Below are positions 1-5,738 of a DNA stretch of 18,061 bases, piece by piece (position 1 is the stretch's first letter; each line of letters starts with the position of its first letter). The notes beneath the pieces were generated by a model. That model was not told the origin of the DNA. It saw only the letters and a list, made by a program, of their open reading frames with translations, and searched no databases. Both the position numbers and the translations under genes were made by a program. This DNA comes from Miltoncostaeaceae bacterium (GTDB taxonomy: Bacteria > Actinomycetota > Thermoleophilia > Miltoncostaeales > Miltoncostaeaceae), in contig JAUVQP010000009.1 in assembly GCA_030598075.1 (NCBI GenBank), positions 1 to 18,061 on the forward strand, written 5' to 3'.

Positions 1-534
1 GCAGAGAACAGCGCGGTTCGCGAGCTCGCGAGCACGCCGGCGCTCGAGAAGATCGAGGACGTCATGCGCAGCCTGACCGACGACGAGAGAGCGGTCGCGG
101 CGAGCGGCCTCCTGGCAGGGCTCGTCATCGACGAGAACCGGCCGGAGTACGAGAGGGGTGACTTCCTGATCCGGGCCATCCACGGTGGCGATCCCCGCAG
201 CGGCGAGCTTCGCGTCGGCGAACGGGTGCGCGTCGGGCAGACGATGCGCCTGCACGTGCGCGACGCCGACTCCGCCGGCGAGGATCTGCGACAGGCCCTC
301 GCCAAGTCGCGCCCGACCCTCCAGGACGCCACGGCCGGCGGCGCCCTCGTCTTCACGTGTAACGGACGCGGAGCGCGCATGTTCGACATTGCCGACCACG
401 ACGCGGCGGCTGTCGCGGCCGAGCTGGGGGCTCCACCTACCGCGGGCATGTACTGCAACGGCGAGATCGGGCCGGTCGGAGGACATAACTTCCTTCACGG
501 CTTCACAGCCACGATAGCTCTGTTCGGGCGGTAG
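1..534 (+). CDS. FIST domain protein, C-terminal part (5' end outside window)
   Basis: The reading frame is open from base 1 to the TAG at 532-534, so the gene starts before the window; the ATG at 64 is internal. The visible 177 residues match a FIST C-terminal domain: an ENSAVRELASTPALE opening, a central GLVIDE segment, an F-RAI strand, and the typical ending with FTCNGRGARMF followed by GMYCNGEIGPVGG-NFLHGFTATIALF. FIST proteins are thought to be small-ligand sensors, often linked to signal transduction. No kinase or other output domain is visible in the part present. The family assignment rests on these motifs. The ligand and partners are unknown, and nothing nearby shows what it senses. 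No convincing terminator follows. Confidence 0.85.
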   Translation, partial: AENSAVRELASTPALEKIEDVMRSLTDDERAVAASGLLAGLVIDENRPEYERGDFLIRAIHGGDPRSGELRVGERVRVGQTMRLHVRDADSAGEDLRQALAKSRPTLQDATAGGALVFTCNGRGARMFDIADHDAAAVAAELGAPPTAGMYCNGEIGPVGGHNFLHGFTATIALFGR

Positions 535-553
535 CTGCGCCGCGCGCATAGAA

Positions 554-602
554 CATGACACGTCGCCTGCCATGTAACGTCAGCCGGTGATTTCACTATA
601 TT
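554..602 (+). promoter_or_regulatory. Possible promoter and operator-like direct repeat before the 129-aa gene
   Basis: The intergenic stretch 535-636 is clearly more A+T-rich than its surroundings. It carries a TATATT hexamer (597-602), a plausible -10 box 34 nt before the ATG at 637. Upstream lie two imperfect direct repeats, CATGACACGTC (554-564) and CATGTAACGTC (571-581), matching at 9 of 11 positions and 17 bp apart. They could be a binding site, possibly for the downstream product itself. No good -35 box is visible. Confidence 0.35.
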
Positions 603-636
603 TGGGCGTAACATCCCTCCCCTCGAGAGGATTGAC

Positions 637-1026
637 ATGAGCGAAGAGGCCGGCGCTCCGCAGCACGGGAAGATCGGCGAGCAGATCTTCGAACAGGTCG
701 AGCGGCTCGTCTCGGCGGAAAAGCTCACCAGGACCCAGGCATTCCAACGGATCTCCGACGAGACCGGGCGGCGCCCCGGCACCGTCGCGGCCAACTACTA
801 CAGGATCGCCCGCCTGCGCGGGGCGCCCCTCAAGCGCCGGCGGCCGAGGGCGGGGCGGGGCGGGGCGTCCGGCCAGACGGACGGCGCGGCGGCTCTGGCC
901 AGCGCCCAGGAGGCGCTGGCGGAGCTAGCCGGGGTCGTCAAGCGCCAGGATGCCGAGCTGACGAGACTGCGCGAGCACTCGGTCCAGCTCGACCGGCTCA
1001 AGCGATGGATGGACAAGAACATGTAG
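637..1026 (+). CDS. Small putative DNA-binding protein with C-terminal coiled coil
   Basis: A 129-residue protein I cannot assign to a named family. Residues about 11-60 are helical and resemble a helix-turn-helix: a TRTQAFQRISDETGRRPGTVAANYYR segment split here by motif, with polar helix ends and a likely recognition helix near residues 48-60. Residues 62-82 are a basic Arg/Gly linker. Residues 84-129 form an Ala/Leu/Glu-rich amphipathic helix consistent with a coiled coil. The start is fixed by a GAGAGGA ribosome-binding site at 625-631, five bases before the ATG. The gene converges on the dehydrogenase gene, with 17 bp between stops. A DNA-binding role is inference from shape and charge; a nucleoid-associated or plasmid-type regulator would also fit. 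Confidence 0.7.
   Translation: MSEEAGAPQHGKIGEQIFEQVERLVSAEKLTRTQAFQRISDETGRRPGTVAANYYRIARLRGAPLKRRRPRAGRGGASGQTDGAAALASAQEALAELAGVVKRQDAELTRLREHSVQLDRLKRWMDKNM
848..865 (+). other. Putative G-quadruplex motif inside the coding region
   Basis: The sense strand reads GGG-C-GGGG-C-GGGG-C-GGGG: four G runs separated by single C residues, which is the most stable class of intramolecular quadruplex. It encodes the Arg/Gly linker around residues 71-77 of the small putative DNA-binding protein, so it would also be present in the mRNA. Formation in the cell is inference. Confidence 0.55.
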
Positions 1027-1043
1027 CGCGCGTCGCGCGGCCG

Positions 1044-2063
1044 TCAGGCGACGGCGACCGGATGTTTCTCGCCGGCGACGGCAAGCGCCGCCGGCACATC
1101 GGCGAGGCTGACAGACGATCCGAGCAGCTCGCCGAGCGGCAGAGCGCGCCGCGCGATGAGATCGAGAGCGGAGCGCACGGCGCCGGGCGTGTGGTGGTAG
1201 GAACCCCGGATCGTGAGTTCGCCGTAGTGGAGGGGATCGGTCGGCAGGATGACCTCGCTCCCCGCGGGGCAACCTCCGTGGAGGAGCACCTCGGCCCCCG
1301 GCGACGCCAGACGCACGGCGGCCTGCCACGCTTCGGGGCGGCCGACGGCCTCGATGACGACGTCAGCTCCGAGGCCCTCGGCCGTCTCGTCGCGGATGGC
1401 CTCGATGGACACCTCGTCGCGCGCGGCGTCGAAGGTCCTCTCGGCCCCGAAGTCGCTCGCGCGGCGCCGGCGCGACTCGCGCGGGTCGGATAGCCAAACC
1501 CGGCACCCCCGCTCCGCGAGTGTGGCCGCGATGATGCAGCCCTGAAGACCACCCCCGAGAACCACGACGATGTCGTCCGGTGCCGCGCCCGAGCGCTCGG
1601 CACCGTGAAGCGCACACGCCACGGGCTCCACCATCGCGGCGTGCTCCGCAGGGACGCCGTCCGGCACCAAGAGCACGTTGGTCGCCACGATCGCGGCGGG
1701 CACCAGGAGAAGCTCGGCGAAGGCCCCGGTGAGGTAGACGAGCGAGCGACACAGGCTCTGACGTCCGCGCCGGCACGGCGAGCACGCCCCGCAGGGAGCC
1801 GAATTGGCCACGACGACCCGATCGCCGGCCCGAAGGCCACGCACACCCTCGCCCAGGGCCTCCACCGTGCCCGCCGCCTCGTGCCCGAACAGCGCGGGAA
1901 GTGGCCCCAGAGCCGGGTGCCGACCGGTCCGGAACATCTTCGCGTCGGTCGCGCAGGTCAGCGCCCGCTCGACGCGCACGACGATCTCGCCCGGCCCGGG
2001 CCGGGGATCGGGAAGCTCGTCCAAGCGCAGGTCGCGAGCCGCGTGAAGCTGAAGGGCACGCAC
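1044..2063 (-). CDS. Zinc-dependent medium-chain dehydrogenase (sorbitol/threonine dehydrogenase type)
   Basis: A 339-residue MDR-superfamily alcohol/polyol dehydrogenase, full length for the family. Residues from the GTG start: catalytic zinc ligands Cys37 (TCATDAKMF), His61 and Glu62 (GHEAAG), and Glu146 in EPVACALHG, the Glu variant typical of sorbitol dehydrogenases. The structural zinc site has four cysteines (Cys91, 94, 97, 105). The Rossmann loop is LGGGLQG (169-175), and Asp193 at the end of the second strand predicts NAD(H) over NADP(H). The frame is open upstream, but homologues begin with an RALxLHxxxDLRLxELPDP-like segment, which fits the GTG at 2063. The substrate cannot be read from the sequence. 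The gene is divergent from the hopanoid locus with only 27 bp between start codons, suggesting shared control and a possible role in reducing the hopanoid ribosyl side chain (inference). Confidence 0.9.
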   Translation of the reverse strand: MRALQLHAARDLRLDELPDPRPGPGEIVVRVERALTCATDAKMFRTGRHPALGPLPALFGHEAAGTVEALGEGVRGLRAGDRVVVANSAPCGACSPCRRGRQSLCRSLVYLTGAFAELLLVPAAIVATNVLLVPDGVPAEHAAMVEPVACALHGAERSGAAPDDIVVVLGGGLQGCIIAATLAERGCRVWLSDPRESRRRRASDFGAERTFDAARDEVSIEAIRDETAEGLGADVVIEAVGRPEAWQAAVRLASPGAEVLLHGGCPAGSEVILPTDPLHYGELTIRGSYHHTPGAVRSALDLIARRALPLGELLGSSVSLADVPAALAVAGEKHPVAVA

Positions 2064-2090
2064 TGACCCCGCACCGTAGTGGCCGTTAGC
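2064..2090. promoter_or_regulatory. Very short divergent intergenic region between dehydrogenase and FPP synthase genes
   Basis: Only 27 bp separate GTG 2063 (-) from ATG 2091 (+). On the minus strand TACGGT (2079-2074) fits the TANNNT pattern of a -10 box and would start transcription within a few bases of the dehydrogenase start codon. On the plus strand TAGTGG (2077-2082), a poorer -10, would place the transcript start at or next to ATG 2091. Neither gene has a clear Shine-Dalgarno sequence here. Leaderless or near-leaderless mRNAs from overlapping divergent promoters are the simplest reading (inference). Confidence 0.35.
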
Positions 2091-3017
2091 ATGGCGCGCC
2101 ACCAACCGGGACTCCACATCCCCTACAGCTATCCAGAGCACCTGCGGAGCATCGTCGAGAACTACCTCGCCGCGCTCGACTTCGCGCCCATCGACCTCGC
2201 CTCCGCCACGGACGCGGCGGGCACGGAAGGGTTGGTGGAGGCCATGCGCTATTCGCTCCTGGCGGGCGGAAAACGCATCCGGCCGGTGCTTGCCCTCGCG
2301 ACGTGCGAGCGCCTGGGACGACCGGCCGAGGGGCTGCTTCCCACCGCGGCGGCGCTCGAGCTGGTCCACACCTACTCGCTCATCCACGACGACCTGCCGG
2401 CGATGGACGACGACGACCTACGGCGCGGACGGTCCACCTGCCACGTCCTCTACGGCGACGACACGGCGATCCTGGCCGGCGACGCCCTGTACGCGGAGGC
2501 GGTGCGGCTCGTGGCGGAACACCAGGAGGGCGGCGCCAAGGTGCAGGTGGGCATCCTGCGCGAGCTGAGCCGCGCCACCGGGGTCGGGGGCATGGTGGGC
2601 GGCCAGTTCCTCGACCTCAGCGACGCCGGGCAGCGAGGCGCGGAGGCGCTGCGTCGCGTTCACGCGCTGAAGACCGGGCGCCTCATGGCCTGCGCGGTGC
2701 ATTGCGCGCTGGTCTACGCCCCGCCGACGCAGGAGGTCGAAGCCGCCTACCGCGCCTTCGCGCGCGAGCTCGGTCTGCTCTTCCAGATCGTCGACGACAT
2801 CCTCGATGTCGCCGGGACCGAAGATGAGTTGGGGAAGGCCGTCGGGGCCGACGAGCGCATGGGCAAGGTCACCTACGTGAGCGTGTACGGCCTCGATCGG
2901 GCGCGCGAACTCGCCGCCGAGACCCGCGACCGCGCTCAGGCGCACCTCGCGGCGCTCCCCGGTCGACAGGGTGATCTCGAGGCCCTTACCGATCTCGTCC
3001 TCGCACGCCACTCCTAA
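2091..3017 (+). CDS. ispA: Polyprenyl synthetase, probable farnesyl diphosphate synthase
   Basis: A 308-residue trans-isoprenyl diphosphate synthase. The first Asp-rich motif is DDLPAMDDDDLRRG (residues 100-113), with the two-residue insertion of bacterial type II FPP synthases; the preceding TYSLIH segment, with Tyr at -5, matches E. coli IspA-type enzymes. The GGKRIRP motif (59-65) binds diphosphate and the second Asp motif is DDILD (235-239), followed by GKA. It should condense dimethylallyl or geranyl diphosphate with isopentenyl diphosphate to farnesyl diphosphate, the substrate of HpnD encoded downstream; geranylgeranyl diphosphate as product cannot be excluded. The ATG at 2091 is preferred over the in-frame GTG at 2079. 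It lies 80 bp before hpnH, which seems to have its own promoter. Confidence 0.92.
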   Translation: MARHQPGLHIPYSYPEHLRSIVENYLAALDFAPIDLASATDAAGTEGLVEAMRYSLLAGGKRIRPVLALATCERLGRPAEGLLPTAAALELVHTYSLIHDDLPAMDDDDLRRGRSTCHVLYGDDTAILAGDALYAEAVRLVAEHQEGGAKVQVGILRELSRATGVGGMVGGQFLDLSDAGQRGAEALRRVHALKTGRLMACAVHCALVYAPPTQEVEAAYRAFARELGLLFQIVDDILDVAGTEDELGKAVGADERMGKVTYVSVYGLDRARELAAETRDRAQAHLAALPGRQGDLEALTDLVLARHS

Positions 3018-3058
3018 CCGTCGCGCGCTCCGCGGCGAGAGACGCGAACGACGGAGAG

Positions 3059-3071
3059 CGATAGGGTTGCG
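3059..3071 (+). promoter_or_regulatory. Probable -10 region of the hpn operon
   Basis: The sequence CGATAGGGTTGCG contains TAGGGT (3062-3067), a TANNNT-type -10 box placed 30 nt before the hpnH GTG. The same 13 bases occur on the minus strand at 17098-17110, also just upstream of a gene. No clear -35 hexamer is visible. A G run at 3086-3091 is a plausible ribosome-binding site for hpnH. Confidence 0.45.
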
Positions 3072-3097
3072 CGGAGTCACGCAACGGGGGGTCTGAC

Positions 3098-4105
3098 GTG
3101 GCGCATCGTCCACGGTCGCTGGAACTCGGCATGGCGACATATCTCGCCCGAAAACGTCTCATCGAGCGAAGCGAGCGCTTCCCTGTCACCCTGATGCTCG
3201 AGCCGCTCGAGATCTGCAACCTCGCATGTCACGGATGCGGGCGCATCCGGGAGTACGAGCACGTCTTCCACAAGCGCTTGTCCGTGGACGAGTGCCTTCG
3301 CGTCGCCGAGGAGGCCGGCGCACCGATCGTCAACATCCCGGGCGGCGAGCCCATGATCCACAAGCAGATCGACGAGATCGTCCTGGGCATTCAGGCGCAG
3401 GGACGGTTCGTCTACATGTGCACCAACGGGCTCCTGATGAATCGTGCCTTCGGGCGCATCCCGCCCAGCAACCGGTTCGCCTTCGTCGTGCACATCGACG
3501 GAATGCGGGACGTACACGACCACGCCGTCGACCGCGAGGGCGTCTTCGAGACGGCCACGGGCTATATGCGCGAGGCCATCGAGCTCGGGTACCGGGTATG
3601 CACGAACACGACGATCTATCGCGGCACAGCTCCGGAGGAGTACGTCGAGCTGTTTACATTCCTCAGGGCGATGGGCGTCGAGGGATGTGTTACATCGCCC
3701 GGGTTCGATTACGAGTCGGTCACGCACGACCGTCAGCAGTTCCTCGCGCGCAAGGAGGCGCAGGCCCTCTACGCGCAGGTGCACGATGAGTGCGAAGGAC
3801 TCGACATCCCGTTCTATAACAACCCGCTCTTCCACGATTTTCTTCAGGGAAAGCGGGACTATCGCTGCACCGCCTGGGCGATGCCGACCTACACCGTCGA
3901 GGGCTGGCGCAGCCCCTGTTATCTGTTGGCCGACGAGCATGTGGGCAGCCTTCGCGAGCTCTACGAGGAGACCGACTGGGACAGCTACGGAACGGGGCGC
4001 GATCCGCGTTGCGCCAACTGCCTCATGCACTGCGGTTACGAGGCGACCACGATCCTGGACGCCTTCGGGAGCCCCCGCGACCTGGTGGCGCTCGCGCGCT
4101 CATGA
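3098..4105 (+). CDS. hpnH: Adenosyl-hopene transferase, radical SAM protein HpnH
   Basis: A 335-residue radical SAM enzyme that joins the 5'-deoxyadenosyl group to hopene, the first step of extended (C35) hopanoid synthesis. The [4Fe-4S] ligands are Cys40, Cys44 and Cys47 in CNLACHGC, and the SAM-binding GGEP motif is at 82-85. The C-terminal half has further conserved cysteines, including DPRCANCLMHCGYEATTI, very characteristic of HpnH. Length is normal for the family. The GTG at 3098 is preceded by a G-rich Shine-Dalgarno-like run; ATG 3131 (Met12) is an alternative start. It is the first gene of the coupled operon and its TGA overlaps the hpnG ATG by 4 bp. Its presence predicts that the organism makes bacteriohopanepolyols and not only hopene or hopanol. 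Confidence 0.96.
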   Translation: MAHRPRSLELGMATYLARKRLIERSERFPVTLMLEPLEICNLACHGCGRIREYEHVFHKRLSVDECLRVAEEAGAPIVNIPGGEPMIHKQIDEIVLGIQAQGRFVYMCTNGLLMNRAFGRIPPSNRFAFVVHIDGMRDVHDHAVDREGVFETATGYMREAIELGYRVCTNTTIYRGTAPEEYVELFTFLRAMGVEGCVTSPGFDYESVTHDRQQFLARKEAQALYAQVHDECEGLDIPFYNNPLFHDFLQGKRDYRCTAWAMPTYTVEGWRSPCYLLADEHVGSLRELYEETDWDSYGTGRDPRCANCLMHCGYEATTILDAFGSPRDLVALARS

Positions 4106-4740
4106 CGCCGGGGCCGGCGGTGCTGTGCGCGGTGCCGGCGGAGCGAGCCGCGCTCGTGCGCGTGAGGGGCCTCGGCGTGGTGCACGCCGGCGGCGTCGGC
4201 CCGGGTCCGGCCGGCCGGGCTGCCCGTGAACTGCTGGCGAGGGGTCCGTCCGCGCTGATCGCGGCGGGCTTCTGCGGAGCGCTTGACCCCGACCTCCGCA
4301 TCGCGGAGCTGATCGCCGCCCGCGAGGTCATCGACGCCGCGACGGGCGAGCGATTCCAGGCCGATCCAGGGCTTCTTTCGGCCGCGCCCGGGCTTCGCGC
4401 AGTGCTTTCCAGCACCCCGAGCCTGGTGCGCTCGCCCGACGTGCGGGCCGGCCTTCCGGGCGCCGCCGTCGACATGGAGTCCGCGGCCGTGGCGCGTGCC
4501 GCGGCCGAGGCCGGCGTTCCGTTCCTGGCGCTTCGCTCCGTCACGGATCGCACCCACCACCGCATGCCCGACATCTCGCGTGCCGTCGCGCCGAACGGCA
4601 CCATCCAGATGTGGCCGCTCGCCCGGAGCGCCGCTCGACGCCCCACAGAGCTGGGCCGGCTCCTGCGCCTGGCCGCGACGTCCGCGCGCGCGGCTCGGTC
4701 GCTCCGGCGGGGTCTTCAGATCATGGTGGACCGACTGTGA
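4102..4740 (+). CDS. hpnG: Adenosylhopane nucleosidase/phosphorylase HpnG
   Basis: A 212-residue member of the purine nucleoside phosphorylase/MTA-SAH nucleosidase superfamily. It has the ribose-binding VDMESAAVA motif (Asp124-Met125-Glu126) and a late SVTD motif with the catalytic-type Asp149. In the hopanoid pathway HpnG removes adenine from adenosylhopane to give ribosylhopane, or phosphoribosylhopane if it acts as a phosphorylase. It is somewhat short and divergent at the N terminus (CAVPAERAAL), as is usual for HpnG. The start at 4102 overlaps the hpnH stop as ATGA; the frame is open further upstream, but starts there would run deep into hpnH. Its own stop overlaps the hpnA GTG. Identification rests on the motif together with its position directly after hpnH. 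Confidence 0.92.
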   Translation: MTPGPAVLCAVPAERAALVRVRGLGVVHAGGVGPGPAGRAARELLARGPSALIAAGFCGALDPDLRIAELIAAREVIDAATGERFQADPGLLSAAPGLRAVLSSTPSLVRSPDVRAGLPGAAVDMESAAVARAAAEAGVPFLALRSVTDRTHHRMPDISRAVAPNGTIQMWPLARSAARRPTELGRLLRLAATSARAARSLRRGLQIMVDRL

Positions 4741-5738
4741 AGCTGGCCTTGGTGACCGGGGCGAGCGGCTTTCTCGGCTCGAGCGTGGCGGACGAGCTCC
4801 TTCGCGAGGGCTGGCAGGTCCGGACGATCGTCCGGACGAAGCCCCGCGACGGCCTGCATTGGCCCGCGGCATGTGACGCGCTGCGCGGAGATCTTCGGAG
4901 AGTTGAGGATGTCCGTGCCGCGATGCAGGGAGTCGACGCGGTCTTCCACCTGGCTGCCGAGTACTCGCTGGCCCGCCACCGCGCCGAGCGGATGGAGCGC
5001 GACAACGTGGCGACGACCGCAAACGTCCTCGACGCCGCTCGCCGGGCCGACGTCCCCCTGGTGCACACCTCCTCGGTGGCGACCATCGGGCTTCCTGGCG
5101 ACGGCGGGCTCGGCGACGAGGACGCCCCCCTTCCCGAGGCGCAGATCGTCGGGGGATACAAGCGCAGCAAGGTCGCCTCGGAGGCCGTCGCGCTCGCCGC
5201 GGCCGCGTCGGGGCAGCACGTCGTCGTCGTCAACCCCACAGCGCCCGTCGGGCCCGGCGATCATCGGCCGACCCCCACCGGCCGCCTGGTGCGCGACGCC
5301 GCCTTCGGGCGCATGCCTGCGGTCGTCGATACGGGCCTCAACGTCGTCTCGGCCGCCGACGTCGCGATCGGGCACCGACTCGCGCTCGAGAAGGGAGCCT
5401 CGGGCCGGCGATACATCCTGGGGGGGGACAATCTCACCCTCAACTTCATCGTGAGCGTCGCCGCTCAGGCGGTCGGGCGGCGGCCACCGGCTCTGGTCAT
5501 TCCCCATTCGGCATCGATCATCCTCTCGGCGGTCGATGAGGTGATCGAGGGGCGGCTGCTGCGCCGGGAGCCGCGGGCGCCCCTGGACGGTGCCCTCATG
5601 GCTCGCAAGCGCATGTGGGTGAGCACGGAGCGCGCGGCCCGGGAGCTGGGTTTTCGCGCGAGCCCCGGCCACGAGGCGCTGACGGACGCCGCCCGCTGGT
5701 ACGCGGGCGCCCGAAGTGTGACGCGCGAGGCTGCGTGA
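4737..5738 (+). CDS. hpnA: Hopanoid-associated NAD-dependent sugar epimerase/dehydratase HpnA
   Basis: A 333-residue extended short-chain dehydrogenase. The nucleotide-binding loop is TGASGFLGS (residues 7-15), catalytic Ser is in VHTSSVATIG (Ser112/113), and Tyr141 and Lys145 lie in GGYKRSK. FHLAAEYSLA and the C-terminal RARELGFRASP-like segment are typical of the HpnA group. HpnA is recurrently found in hopanoid clusters, but its reaction is not firmly established; a role in side-chain sugar chemistry is usually assumed. The GTG start at 4737 gives a GTGA overlap with hpnG, and the stop gives another with shc. A run of eight G residues at 5420-5427 lies inside the gene and the frame is intact across it. 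Confidence 0.93.
   Translation: MKLALVTGASGFLGSSVADELLREGWQVRTIVRTKPRDGLHWPAACDALRGDLRRVEDVRAAMQGVDAVFHLAAEYSLARHRAERMERDNVATTANVLDAARRADVPLVHTSSVATIGLPGDGGLGDEDAPLPEAQIVGGYKRSKVASEAVALAAAASGQHVVVVNPTAPVGPGDHRPTPTGRLVRDAAFGRMPAVVDTGLNVVSAADVAIGHRLALEKGASGRRYILGGDNLTLNFIVSVAAQAVGRRPPALVIPHSASIILSAVDEVIEGRLLRREPRAPLDGALMARKRMWVSTERAARELGFRASPGHEALTDAARWYAGARSVTREAA
5420..5427 (+). repeat. Eight-G homopolymer within hpnA
   Basis: Eight consecutive G residues span Leu-Gly-Gly-Asp codons near residue 230. The tract is prone to slippage during replication or sequencing. The frame as given is intact on both sides. Confidence 0.95.

Noticed and set aside
1022..1043. GCGCGC/GCGCG inverted repeat between the convergent genes as a terminator
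   Set aside because: The stem is short and overlapping, with no T tract; it is likely compositional.
1005..1493. 162-codon plus-strand frame opposite the dehydrogenase
   Set aside because: It is antisense to a gene with full zinc-site and Rossmann motifs, and begins inside the preceding gene without a ribosome-binding site.
2064..2387. Extension of the dehydrogenase by about 108 N-terminal residues
   Set aside because: The extension is antisense to the FPP synthase gene and lacks family similarity; the conserved MDR N terminus begins at GTG 2063.
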